Made by a program: the position numbers and the translations under genes
Part shown: positions 1-14,200 of the stretch, in pieces
Numbering within the stretch: the stretch's first letter is position 1
Layout of the letters: every line of letters starts with the position of its first letter
From: Aristolochia californica
Lineage: Eukaryota; Streptophyta; Magnoliopsida; Piperales; Aristolochiaceae
Reading direction: 5' to 3'
Length of the DNA: 64,000 nucleotides
Assembly (NCBI GenBank): GCA_029961685.1
Contig: JARWKL010000002.1
Location: forward strand, 18,196,908-18,260,907
Notes under the pieces: model-generated
The model's database searches: none
The model's input: the letters and a program-made list of their open reading frames with translations, nothing else
Told to the model about the DNA's origin: nothing

Positions 1-3000
1 AGATCCAAACTTGAGTTTTCACTCTCCCATTTTTCTCGTAAACAAAAAAGATATAAGGCAAATAGATCACAATAAAATGAAAATTTTAGAGTTCAAGTAT
101 GCAACAAAAATTGAAAACCTTAATAAATATAAGTGAAGAAAATTATTTCACGCACTAAAAATGAACTCCAAAGTTTGGCTATCCATGTTTGGGAAATTCC
201 ACTAGTACAACCCCTAATAATAGCCTGGTAGAATTTTATAGGAAAGAGACTTCTAACTGATCCTAACATGTTTTAAATGTGGTGGATATGCCTGCAAGAA
301 ACATGTTGAGGATGCAAATGACCTTTTGATCCAAAAATTTCAAGGGGTAGAAAAAATTAAATTCTCAAGTTAACGTGTGGTGGTATATTTACCAGATCCA
401 AACAACCCACTTTTTGCCAGTCCTTAAAAATCACAGATACATTTTGGAATTATTTCTCTCAGCATTTGTGCATTTCCAATATGGATGTTCAAATTTGTTT
501 TCAGATCCAAACTTGACTTTTCACTCACCCATTTTTCTCGTCCAAAAAAAAGATATAAGGCAAATAGATCGCAACAAAATGAAATTTTTAGATTTCATGT
601 ATGCAATAAAATTTGAAAACTATAATAAATGTGAGTGAAGAAAATTATTTCACGCACTAAAAATGAACTCCAAAGTTTTGTTATCCATGTTTGGCCAATT
701 CCACTAGGACAACCCCTAATAATAGCTTGGTGAAATTTTATAGGAAAGAGACTTCTAACTTATCCTAACATGTTTTAAATGTGGTGGATATGCATGCAAG
801 AAACAAGTTGAGGATGCAAGTGAGCTAATGATCCAAAAATTTCTAGGAGTAGAAAAAATTAAATTCTCATGTTAACGTGTGGTTGGATATTTACCAGAGC
901 CAAACGACCCACTTATTTCCTATCCTTAAAAATCACAGATACTTTTTGGAATTATCTCTCTCAGCATTTGTGCATTTCCATTTTGGATATTCAAATTTTT
1001 TTTCAGATCCAAACTTGAGTTTTCGGTCTCCTATTTTTCTCGTAAACAAAAGAGATATAAGGCAAATAGATCGCAACAAAATTAAAATTTTAGAGTTCAT
1101 GCGTGCAAAAATATTTTAAAACTATAATAAATGTAAGTGAAGAAATTTATTTCACACACTAAAAAGAACTCCAAAAAATTGTTATCCATGTTTGGGAAAT
1201 TCCACTTGTACAACCGCTAATAATTGCTTGGTGGAATTTTAAGAGAAAGAGACTTCTAACTGATCATAACATGTTTTAGATGTGGTGGATATGCATGCCA
1301 GAAACATGTTGAGGATGCAAGTGACCTATGATCCAAAAATTTCAAGGTGTAGAAAAAAATTAAATTCTCAAATTAACAAGTCGTTGGATATTTACCAGAT
1401 CCAAACAACCCACTTTTTGCCTATCCTTAAAAATCACAGATACTTTTTGCATTTATCTCTCTTAGTATTTGTGCATTACCATTTTGGATGTTAAAATTTT
1501 TTTTCTGATCCAAGCTTGAGTTTTCACTCTCCCATTATTCTCGTAAAAAAAAAAGATATATAGCAAATAGATCGCAACAAAATGAATATTTTAGAGTTCA
1601 AGTATGCCATAAAAATTGAAAACTATAATAAATGTAAGTGAAGAAAATTATTTCACGCACTAAATATGAACTCCAAAGTTTTGATATCCAAGTTTGGGAA
1701 ATTCCAGTAGTACAACCAATAATAATAGCTTGGGGGAATTTTATAGGATAGGGACTGCTAACTAATCCTAACATGCTTTAAATGTGGTGGATATGCATGC
1801 CAGAAACATGTTGAGGATGCAAGGGACCTAATGATCCAAAAATTTCAAGGAGTAGAAAAAATCAAATTCTCAAGTGGGTGGATATTTTACCAGAGCCAAA
1901 CCACTCACTAAAAATCACAGATACTTTTTGGAATTATCTCTCTCAGCATTTGTGCATTTCCATTTTGGATGTTCAAATTTTTTTTCAGATCCAAAAATGA
2001 GTTTTCACTCTCCCATTTCTCTCGTAAACAAAAAAGATATAAGGCAAATAGATCGCAACAAAATGAAATTTGAAAACTATAATAAATGTTAGTGAAGAAA
2101 ATTATTTCACTCACTAAAAATGAACTCCAAAGTTTTGTTATCCATGTTTGGGAAATTCCACTAGGACAACCCCTAATAATAGCTTGGTGGAATTTTATAG
2201 GAAAGAGACTTCTAACTTCTCCTAACATGTTTTAAATGTTGTGGATATGCATGCAAGAAACATGTTGAGGATTCAAGTGAGCTAATGATCCAAAAATTTC
2301 TAGGAGTAGAAAAAATTAAATTCTCAAGTTAATGTGTGGTTGGATATTTACCAGAGCCAAACGACCCACTTAATTCCTATCCTTAAAAATCACAGATACT
2401 TTTTGGAATTATCTCTCTCAGCATTGGTGCATTTCCATTTTCGATGTTCAAATTTTTTTTCAGATCCAAATTTGAATTTTCGGTCTCCTATTTTTCTAGT
2501 AAACAAAAGAGATATAAGGCAAATAGATCGCAAAAAATTGAAAATTTTAGAGTTCATGCGTGCAAAAATATTTTAAAACTATAATAAATGTAAGTGAAGA
2601 AATTTATTTCACGCACTAAAAATGAACTCCAAAAAATTGTTATCCATGTTTGGGAAATTCCACTTGTACAACCTCTAATAATGTCATGGTGGAATTTTAA
2701 AGGAAAGAGACTTCTAACTGATCATAACATTTTTTAAATGTGGTGGATATGCATGCCCGAAACATGTTGAGGATGCAAGTGACCTAATGATCCAAAAATT
2801 TCAAGGAGTAGAAAAAATTAAATTCTCAAGTAAACGTGTGGTTGGATATTTTAACAGAGCCAAACAACCCACTTTTTGCCTATCCATAAAAATCACCGAT
2901 ACTTTTTGGAATTATCTCTCTCAGTAATTGTGCATTTCCATTTTGGATGTTCAATTTTTTGTTCAGATCAAAACTTGACTTTTCTGTCTCCCATTTTTCT

Positions 3001-6000
3001 CGTAAACAAAAAAGATATAAGGCAAACAGATCACGACAAAATGAAAATTTTAGAGTTCATGTGTGCAAAAAAATATAAAAACTATAATCATTGTCAGTGA
3101 AGAAAATTATTTCACGCACTAAAAATGAATTCCAAAGTTTTGCTATCCATGTTTAGGAAATTCCACTAGTCCAACCCCTAATAATAGCTTGGAGGAATTT
3201 TATAGGAAAGAGACTTCTAACTAATCCTAACATGTTTTAAATGTTTTGGATATGCATGCTAGAAACATGTTGAGGATGCAAGTGACCTAATGATCCAAAA
3301 ATTTCTAGGAGTAGAAAAAATGAAATTCTCAAGTTAACGTGTGGTTGGATAAATACCAGAGCCAAACAACCCACTATATCCTATCGTTGAAAATCACAGA
3401 TACTTTCTGGAATTATCTCTCTCAGTAATTGTGCATTTCCATTTTGGATGTACAATTTTTTTTTTTCAGATCCAAACTTGAGTTTTCACTCTCTCATTTT
3501 TCTTGTAAACAAAAAAGATATACGACAAATAGATCGCAACAAAATGAAAATTTTAGAGTTCTTGTATGCAAAAAAATTTGAAAACTATAATAAATGTAAG
3601 TGAAGAAAATTATTTCACGCACTAAAAATGAACTCCTAAGGTTTGCTATCCATGTTTGGTATATTCCACTAGTACAACCCCTAATAATAGCTTGGTGGAA
3701 TTTTATAGGAAAGAGACTTCTAACTGATCCTAACATATTTTAAATGTAGTGGATATGCATGCAAGAAACATGTTGAAGATGCAAGTGACCTAATGATCCA
3801 AAAATTTCAAGGAGTAGAAAAAATTAAATTTTCAAGTTAACGTCTCGTTGGATTTTTACCAGAACCTAACAACCCACTTTTTACCAATCCTTAAAAGACA
3901 TAGATACATTTTTGAATTATGTCTCTCAGCATTTGTGCATTTCCATTTTGGATGTTCAAATTTTTTTTTCAGATCCAAAATTGAGTTTTCGCTCTCCCAT
4001 TATTCTCGTAAAAAAAAGAGATATAAGGCAAAAATATCGCAACAAAAAGAAAATTTTAGACTTCATGTATGCAAAAAAATTTCAAAACTATAATAAATGT
4101 AAGAGAAGAAAATTATTTGACGCTCGAAAAATGTACTCCAAAGTTTTTTTATCCATGTTTGGGATATTCCACTAGTACAACCCCTAATAATTGCTTGGTG
4201 GAATTTTAAAGGAAAGAGACTTCTAACTGATCCTAACATGTTTTAAATGTGGTGCATATGCATGCCAGAAACATGTTGAGGATTCAAGTGACCTAATGAT
4301 GCAAAAATTTTAACGAGTAGAAAAAATTAAATTCTCAAGTTAACGTGTGGTTAGATATTTACCAAAGCCAAACAACCCACTTTTTGCCTATCCTTAAAAA
4401 TCACAGATACTTTTTGGAATTATATCTCTCAGCATTTGTGCATTTCCATTTTGGATATTCAATTTTTTTCTCAAATCCAAACTTGAGTTTTCACTCTCCC
4501 ATTTTTCTTGTAAACCAAAAAGATATAATGCAACAAAATGAAAATTTTAGAGTTAATGTATGCAAAAAAATTTGAAAACTATAATAAATGTTACTGAAGA
4601 AAATTATTTCTCGCACTAAAAATGAACTCCAGAGTTTTGTTATCCATGCTTAGGAAATTCCACTAGTACAACCCCTAATAAGCTTGGTGAAATTTAATAG
4701 GAAAGAGACTTCTAACTAATCCTAATATGTTTTAAATGTGGTGGATATGCATGCCAGAAACATGTTGAGGATGCAAGTGACCTAATGATACAAAAATTTC
4801 AAGGAGTAGAAAAAATTAAATTCTCAAGTTAACATGTGGTTGGATATTTACCAGAGCAAAACAACCCATTTTATGCTTATCGGTAGAAATCACAGATACT
4901 TTTTGGAATTATCTCTCTCTGCATTTGTGCATTTCCATTTTGGATGTTCAAATTTTTTTTTCAAATCCAAACTCTAGTTTTAACTCTTCTATTTTTCTTG
5001 TTCAAAAAAAAATATAAGGCAAATAGATCGCAACAAAATGAAAATTTTAGAGTTCATGTATGCAAAAAAATTTGAAAACTATAATAAATGTAAGTGAAGA
5101 AAAATATTTCACCCACTAAAAATGAACTCCAAAGTTTTGTTATCCATGTTTGGGAAATTCCACTAGTACAACCCCTAATAAGAGCTTGGTGGAATTTTAT
5201 AGGAAAGAGACTTCTAACTGATACTAACATGTTTTAAATGTGGTGGACATGCATGCCAGAAACAAGTTGAGGATGCAAGTGACCTAATCATCCAAAAATT
5301 TCAAAGAGTAGAAAAAATGAAATTCTAAAGTTAACATGTGGTAGGATTTTAACCAGAGCCAAATAACCCACTTTATGCCTACCCTTGAAAATCACAGATA
5401 CTTTTTGGAATTATCTCTCTGAACATTTGTGTATTTCCATTTTGGACGTTCAATTTTTTTTTAAAATCCAAACTTGAGTTTTCACTCTCCCATTTTTCTT
5501 GTAAAAAAACAAAATAAATAAGGCAAATAGGTCGCAACAAAATGAAAATTTTAGAGTTCATGTAAGCAAAAAAAAATTGAAAAATATAATAAATGTAAGT
5601 GAAGAAAATTATTTCATGCACTAAAAATGATCTCCAAAGTTTTGTTATCCATGTTTGGGAAATTCCACTAGTACAACCCCTAATAAGAGCTTGGTGGAAT
5701 TTTATAGTAAAAAAACTTCTAACTGATCCTAACATGTTTTTAATGTGGTGGATATACATGCAAGACACATGTTGAGGATGCAAGTGACATAATGATCCAA
5801 AAATTTCAAGGAGTAGAAAAAATTAAATTCTCAAGTTAACGTGTGGTTGGATATTTACCCAAGCCAAACAACCCACTTTTTTCCTATCCTTAAAAATCAC
5901 AGATACTTTTTGGAATTATCTCTCTCAGCATTTGTGCATTTCCATTTTGGATGTTCAAATTTTTTTTCAGATCCAAACTTGAGTTTTCACTCTCCCTTTT

Positions 6001-6752
6001 TTCTCGTAAAGAAAAGATATATAAGGCAAATAGATTGCAACAAAATGAAAATTTAAGAGTTCATGTATGCAAAAAAATTTGAAAGTAATAAATTTAAGTG
6101 AAGAAAATTATTTCACGCTCTAAAAATGAACTCCAAAGTTTTGTTATCCATGTTAGGGAAATTCCACTAGTACAACCCCTAATAATAGCTTGGTGGAATT
6201 TTGTAGGATAGAGACTTCTAACTGATCCTAACATGTTTTAAATGTGGTGGATATGCATCCCGAAACATGTTGAGGATGCAAGTGACCTAATGATCCAAAC
6301 ATTTCAATGAGTAGAAAATATTTCATTCTCTAGTTAACGTGTGGTTGGATATTTATCTGAGCCAAAAAACCCACTTTTTGCCTATCCTTAAAAATCATAG
6401 ATACTTTTTGGAATTATATCTCTCAGCATTTGTGCATTTCCATTTTGGATGTTCAAATTTTTTTCAGATCCAAACGTGGGTCTTTATTCTCCCAATTTTC
6501 TAGTAAACAAAAAAGATATAAGGCAAATAGATCGCAACAAAATGAAAATTTTAGAGTTCATGTATGGAAAAAAATTTGAAAACTATAATAAATATAAGTG
6601 AAGAAAATTATTTCACACACAAAAAATGAACTCCAAAGTTTTTTTATCCATGTTTGGGATATTCCACTAGTACAACCCCTAATAATAGCTTGGTGGAATT
6701 TTATAGGAAAGAGACTTCTAACTGATCCTCACATGTTTTAAATGTAGTGGAT

Positions 6753-8257
6753 ATGCATGCCAGAAACATGTTGACGATGCAAGTGACCTAATGATCAAAA
6801 AATTTTAAGGAGTAGAAAAAATTAAATTCTCAAGTTAACTTGTGGTTGGATATTTACCACATCCAAACAACCCACTTTTTGCTTGTCCTTAAAAATAACA
6901 GATACATTTTGGAATTATGTCTCTCAGTATTTGTGCATTTCCATTTTGGATGTTTAAATTTTCTTTCAGATCCAAACTTTACTTTTCACTCACCCATTTT
7001 TCTTGTAAAAAAAAAAAGATATAAGGCAAATAGATCGCAGCAAAAAGAAATTTTTAGATTTCATGTATGCAATAAAATTTGAAAACTATAATAAATGTTA
7101 GTGAATAAAATTATTTCACGCAATAAAAATGAACTCCAAAGTTTTGTTATCCATGTTTCGGAAATTCCACTAGGACAACCCCCAATAATAGCTTGGTGGA
7201 ATTTTAAAGGAAAGAGACTTCTAACTTATCCTAACATGTTTTAAATGTGGTGGATATGCATGCAAGAAACATGTTGATGAAGCAAGTGAGCTAATGATCC
7301 AAAAATTTCGAGTAGAAAAAATTAAATTCTCAAGTTAACGTGTGGTTGGATATTTACCAAAGCCAAACAATCCACTTATTTCCTATCCTTAAAAATCACA
7401 GATAGTTTTTGGAATTATCTCTCTCAATATTTGTGCATTTCCATTTTGGATGATCAATTTTTTTTTCAGATCCAAACTTGAGTTTTGGCTCTCCTATTTT
7501 TCTCGTAAACAAAAGAGATATAAGGCAAATAGATCGCAACAAAATGAAAATTTTAGAGTTCATGCGTGCAAAAATATTTTAAAACTATAATAAAAGTAAC
7601 TGAAGAAATTTATTTCACGCACTAAAAATGAATTCCAAAAAAATATTATCCATGTTTGGGAAATTTCACTAGTACAAACGCTAATAATTGCTTGGTGGAA
7701 TTTTAAAGGAAAGATACTTCTAACTAATCATAACATGTTTTAAATGTAGTGGATATGCATGCCAGAAACATGTTGAGAATGCAAGTGACCTAATGATCCA
7801 AAAATTTCAAGGAGTAGAAGAAATTAAATTCTCAAGTTAACATGTGGTTGGATATTTACCAGAGCCAAACAACCCACTTTTGGCCTATCCATAAAAATCA
7901 CAGATACTTTCTGGAATTATCTCTCCCAGCAATTGTGCATTTCCATTTTGGATGTTCCATTTTTTTTTTCAGATCCAAACTTGAGTTTTCACTCTCCCAT
8001 TTTTCTTGTAAACAAAAAAGATACAAGGCAAATAGATAGCAACAAAATGAAAATTTTAGAGTTCATGTATGCAAAAAAATTTGAAAACTATAATAAATGT
8101 AAGTGAAAAAAATTATTTCACGCACTAAAAATGAACTCCTCAGGTTTGCTATCCATGTTTGGGAAATTCCACTAGTACAACTCCAAATAATTGCTTGGCA
8201 GAATTTTATAGGAAAGAGACTTCGAACTGAACCTAACATGTTTTAAATGTGGTGGAT
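6753..8257 (+). repeat. Higher-order satellite repeat, trimer copy 1 (1505 bp)
   Basis: First of three consecutive three-unit blocks. Its units start (by anchor) near 6840, 7342 and 7842 and are clearly different from each other, but the whole block repeats 1505 bp later almost letter for letter. The left edge is set where this copy stops matching the sequence 1505 bp downstream, within 'ggatatgcatgccag'. Compared with the other two copies it differs at 7427-7428 (two substitutions) and 7842 (A instead of G). Confidence 0.93.
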
Positions 8258-9762
8258 ATGCATGCCAGAAACATGTTGACGATGCAAGTGACCTAATGAT
8301 CAAAAAATTTTAAGGAGTAGAAAAAATTAAATTCTCAAGTTAACTTGTGGTTGGATATTTACCACATCCAAACAACCCACTTTTTGCTTGTCCTTAAAAA
8401 TAACAGATACATTTTGGAATTATGTCTCTCAGTATTTGTGCATTTCCATTTTGGATGTTTAAATTTTCTTTCAGATCCAAACTTTACTTTTCACTCACCC
8501 ATTTTTCTTGTAAAAAAAAAAAGATATAAGGCAAATAGATCGCAGCAAAAAGAAATTTTTAGATTTCATGTATGCAATAAAATTTGAAAACTATAATAAA
8601 TGTTAGTGAATAAAATTATTTCACGCAATAAAAATGAACTCCAAAGTTTTGTTATCCATGTTTCGGAAATTCCACTAGGACAACCCCCAATAATAGCTTG
8701 GTGGAATTTTAAAGGAAAGAGACTTCTAACTTATCCTAACATGTTTTAAATGTGGTGGATATGCATGCAAGAAACATGTTGATGAAGCAAGTGAGCTAAT
8801 GATCCAAAAATTTCGAGTAGAAAAAATTAAATTCTCAAGTTAACGTGTGGTTGGATATTTACCAAAGCCAAACAATCCACTTATTTCCTATCCTTAAAAA
8901 TCACAGATAGTTTTTGGAATTATCTCTCTCAGCATTTGTGCATTTCCATTTTGGATGATCAATTTTTTTTTCAGATCCAAACTTGAGTTTTGGCTCTCCT
9001 ATTTTTCTCGTAAACAAAAGAGATATAAGGCAAATAGATCGCAACAAAATGAAAATTTTAGAGTTCATGCGTGCAAAAATATTTTAAAACTATAATAAAA
9101 GTAACTGAAGAAATTTATTTCACGCACTAAAAATGAATTCCAAAAAAATATTATCCATGTTTGGGAAATTTCACTAGTACAAACGCTAATAATTGCTTGG
9201 TGGAATTTTAAAGGAAAGATACTTCTAACTAATCATAACATGTTTTAAATGTAGTGGATATGCATGCCAGAAACATGTTGAGAATGCAAGTGACCTAATG
9301 ATCCAAAAATTTCAAGGAGTAGAAGAAATTAAATTCTCAAGTTAACGTGTGGTTGGATATTTACCAGAGCCAAACAACCCACTTTTGGCCTATCCATAAA
9401 AATCACAGATACCTTCTGGAATTATCTCTCCCAGCAATTGTGCATTTCCATTTTGGATGTTCCATTTTTTTTTTCAGATCCAAACTTGAGTTTTCACTCT
9501 CCCATTTTTCTTGTAAACAAAAAAGATACAAGGCAAATAGATAGCAACAAAATGAAAATTTTAGAGTTCATGTATGCAAAAAAATTTGAAAACTATAATA
9601 AATGTAAGTGAAAAAAATTATTTCACGCACTAAAAATGAACTCCTCAGGTTTGCTATCCATGTTTGGGAAATTCCACTAGTACAACTCCAAATAATTGCT
9701 TGGCAGAATTTTATAGGAAAGAGACTTCGAACTGAACCTAACATGTTTTAAATGTGGTGGAT
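8258..9762 (+). repeat. Higher-order satellite repeat, trimer copy 2 (1505 bp)
   Basis: Second copy of the 1505-bp trimer, with unit anchors near 8345, 8847 and 9347. The only private difference I found is a T-to-C at about 9413. All homopolymer lengths that I compared match copy 1, and there is no indel because the spacing is exactly 1505. Confidence 0.93.
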
Positions 9763-11267
9763 ATGCATGCCAGAAACATGTTGACGATGCAAGTGACCTA
9801 ATGATCAAAAAATTTTAAGGAGTAGAAAAAATTAAATTCTCAAGTTAACTTGTGGTTGGATATTTACCACATCCAAACAACCCACTTTTTGCTTGTCCTT
9901 AAAAATAACAGATACATTTTGGAATTATGTCTCTCAGTATTTGTGCATTTCCATTTTGGATGTTTAAATTTTCTTTCAGATCCAAACTTTACTTTTCACT
10001 CACCCATTTTTCTTGTAAAAAAAACAAGATATAAGGCAAATAGATCGCAGCAAAAAGAAATTTTTAGATTTCATGTATGCAATAAAATTTGAAAACTATA
10101 ATAAATGTTAGTGAATAAAATTATTTCATGCAATAAAAATGAACTCCAAAGTTTTGTTATCCATGTTTCGGAAATTCCACTAGGACAACCCCCAATAATA
10201 GCTTGGTGGAATTTTAAAGGAAAGAGACTTCTAACTTATCCTAACATGTTTTAAATGTGGTGGATATGCATGCAAGAAACATGTTGATGAAGCAAGTGAG
10301 CTAATGATCCAAAAATTTCGAGTAGAAAAAATTAAATTCTCAAGTTAACGTGTGGTTGGATATTTACCAAAGCCAAACAATCCACTTATTTCCTATCCTT
10401 AAAAATCACAGATAGTTTTTGGAATTATCTCTCTCAGCATTTGTGCATTTCCATTTTGGATGATCAATTTTTTTTTCAGATCCAAACTTGAGTTTTGGCT
10501 CTCCTATTTTTCTCGTAAACAAAAGAGATATAAGGCAAATAGATCGCAACAAAATGAAAATTTTAGAGTTCATGCGTGCAAAAATATTTTAAAACTATAA
10601 TAAAAGTAACTGAAGAAATTTATTTCACGCACTAAAAATGAATTCCAAAAAAATATTATCCATGTTTGGGAAATTTCACTAGTACAAACGCTAATAATTG
10701 CTTGGTGGAATTTTAAAGGAAAGATACTTCTAACTAATCATAACATGTTTTAAATGTAGTGGATATGCATGCCAGAAACATGTTGAGAATGCAAGTGACC
10801 TAATGATCCAAAAATTTCAAGGAGTAGAAGAAATTAAATTCTCAAGTTAACGTGTGGTTGGATATTTACCAGAGCCAAACAACCCACTTTTGGCCTATCC
10901 ATAAAAATCACAGATACTTTCTGGAATTATCTCTCCCAGCAATTGTGCATTTCCATTTTGGATGTTCCATTTTTTTTTTCAGATCCAAACTTGAGTTTTC
11001 ACTCTCCCATTTTTCTTGTAAACAAAAAAGATACAAGGCAAATAGATAGCAACAAAATGAAAATTTTAGAGTTCATGTATGCAAAAAAATTTGAAAACTA
11101 TAATAAATGTAAGTGAAAAAAATTATTTCACGCACTAAAAATGAACTCCTCAGGTTTGCTATCCATGTTTGGGAAATTCCACTAGTACAACTCCAAATAA
11201 TTGCTTGGCAGAATTTTATAGGAAAGAGACTTCGAACTGAACCTAACATGTTTTAAATGTGGTGGAT
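9763..11267 (+). repeat. Higher-order satellite repeat, trimer copy 3 (1505 bp)
   Basis: Third copy of the trimer, with unit anchors near 9850, 10352 and 10852. Private differences are at 10025 (C for A, inside an A-run) and 10129 (T for C). After about 11267 the sequence leaves the repeat ('gcatgcaagaaac' instead of 'gcatgccagaaac') and ordinary diverged units resume. Confidence 0.93.
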
Positions 11268-14200
11268 ATGCATGCAAGAAACATGTTGAGGATGCAAGTG
11301 TCCTAATGATCCAAAAATTTCAAGGAGTAGAAAAAATTAAATTCTCAGGTTAACGTGTGGTTGGATATTTACCAGAGCCAAACAACCCACTTTTTGCCTA
11401 TCCTTAAAAGTCCAAGATACATTTATGAATTATGTCTCTCAGAATTTGTGCATTTTGATTTTGGATGTTTAAATTTTTTTTCAAATCCAAAATTGAGTTT
11501 TCACTCTCCCATTATTCTCGTAAAAAAAAGAGATATAAGGCAAATAGATCGCAACAAAATGAAAATATTAGACTTTATGTATGCAAAATTTTTTGAAAAA
11601 TACAATAAATGTAAGCGAAGAAAATTATTTCACGCTCTAAAAAAGTACTCCAAAGTTTTGTTATCCATGTTTGGGAAATTCCACTAGTACAACCCCTAAT
11701 CATGGCTTGGTGGAATTTTAAAGGAAAGAGACTTCTAACTGATGCTAACATGTTTTAAATGTGGTGGATATGCATGCTAGAAACATGTTGAGGCTGCAAC
11801 CGACCTAATGATGCAAAAATTTCAAGGAGTAGAAAAAATGAAATTCTCAAGTTAACGTGTGGTTGGATATTTACTAGAGCCAAACAACCCACTTTTTGCC
11901 TGTCCTAAAAAATCATAGATACTTTTTGGAATTATCTCTCTCAGCATTTATTCGTTTCCATTTTGGACGTTCAAATTTTTTTTCAGATCCAAACTTGTGT
12001 TTTCACTCTCCCTTTTTACTCGTAAACAAAAAAGATATAAGGCAAATAGATCGCAACAAAATTAAAATTTTGGAGTTCATGTATGCAAAAAAAATTCAAA
12101 ACTATAATAAATGCAAGTGAAGAAAATTATTTTACGCACTAAAATTGATCTCCAAGGTTTTGTTATCCATGTTTGGGAAATTCCACTAGTACAACCCCTA
12201 ATAAGAGCTTGGTGAAATTTTATAGGAAAGAGACTTCTAACTGATCCTAACATGTTTTAAATGTGGTGGATATGCATGCCAGAAACATGTTGAGGATGCA
12301 AGTGACCTAATGATCCAAAAATTTCAAGGAGTAGAAAAAATTAAATTCTCATGTTAACGTGTGGATGGATATTTACCAGAGCCAAACAAACCACTTTTTT
12401 CCTATCCTTAAAAACCACAAATACTTTTTGGAATTATCTCCCTTAGCATTTGTGCATTTCCATTTTTGATGTTCAATTTTTTTTTCAGATCCAAACTTGA
12501 GTTATCACTCTCCCATTTCTCTTGTAAAAAATTGAGATATAAGGCAAATAGATCGCAACTAAATGAAACTTTTAGAGTTCATGTATTAAAAAAATTTTTA
12601 AAACTATAATAAATGTAAGTGAAGAAAATTATTTCACACTCTAAAAATGAACTCCATAAGTTTTTTTATCCTTGTTTGGGAAATACCACTAGTACAACCC
12701 CTAATAATAGCTTGGTGGAATTTTATAGGAAAGAGACTTCTAACTGATCCTAACATGTTTTAAATGTGGTGGATTTGCATGCCAGAAACATGTTGAGGAT
12801 GCAAGTGAGCTAATGATCCAAAAATTTGACGGAGTAGAAAAAATTAAATTCTCAAGTTAATGTGTGGTTGAATTTTTATCAGAGCCAAACAACCCACTTT
12901 TTGCCTATCCTTAAAAATCACGGATACTTTTCGGAATTATCTCTCTCAGCATTTGTGCATTTCCATTTTGGATGTTCAAATTTTTTTTCAGATCCAAACT
13001 TGAATTTTCTCTATCCCATTTTTCTCGTAAACAAAAAAGATATAAGGCAAATAGATCGCAACGAACTGAAAATTTTAGAGTTCATGTATGCAAAAAAATT
13101 TGAAAACTATATTAAATGTAAGTGAAGAAAATTATTTCACGCACTAAAAATGAACTCCTAGGTTTTACTATCGATGTTTGGGAAATTCCACAAGTACAAC
13201 CCCTAATAATAGCTTGGTGGAATTTATGCATGCAAGAAACATGTTGAGGATGCAAGTGACCTAATGATCCCAAATTTCAAGGCGAAAAAATTAAATTCTC
13301 AAGTTACCGTGTGGTTCGATATTTACCAGAGCCAAACAACCCACTTTTTTCCTATCCATAAAAATCACAGATACTTTTTGGAATTATCTCTCTTAGCATT
13401 TGTGCATTTCTATTTTGGATGTTCAAATTTTTTTTCAGATCCAAAGTTGAGTTTTCACTCTCCCATTTTTCTTGTAAACAAAAAAGATATAAAGCTAATA
13501 GATCGCAACAAAATGAAAATTTTTGAGTTCATGCATGCAAAAAATTTTGAAAACTATAATAAATGTAAGTGAAGAAAATTATTTCATGCACTTAAAATGA
13601 ACTCCAAAGTTTTTTTATCCATGTTTTGGAAATTCCACTAGTACAACCCCTAATAAGAGCTTGGTGGAATTTTATAGGAAAGAGACTTCTAAGTGATCCT
13701 AACATGTTTTAAATGTGGTGGATATACATGCCAGAAACATGTTGAGGTTGCAAGTGACCTAATGATCCAAAAATTTCAAACAGTAGAAAAAATTAAATTC
13801 TCAAGTTAACGTGTGGTTGGATATTTACCAGAGCCGAACAAGCCACTTTTTTCCTATCCTTAAAAATCACAGATACTTTTTGGAATTATCTGTCTCAGCA
13901 TTTGTGCATTTCCATTTTGGATGTTCAAATTTTTTTTCTGATCCAAACTTAAGTTTTCGCTCTCCCATTTTTCTTGTAAACAAAAGAGTTATAAAGCAAA
14001 TAGATGGCAACAAAATGAAAATTTTAGAGTTCATGTTTGAAAAAAAATTTGAAAACTATAATAAATATAAGTGAATAAAATTATATCACGCACTAAAAAG
14101 GAACTCCCAAAGTTTTGCTCTCCATGTTCAAGAAATTCCACTAGTCCAACCCCTAATAATAGCTTGGTGGAATTTTATAGGAAAGAAACTTCTAACTAAT

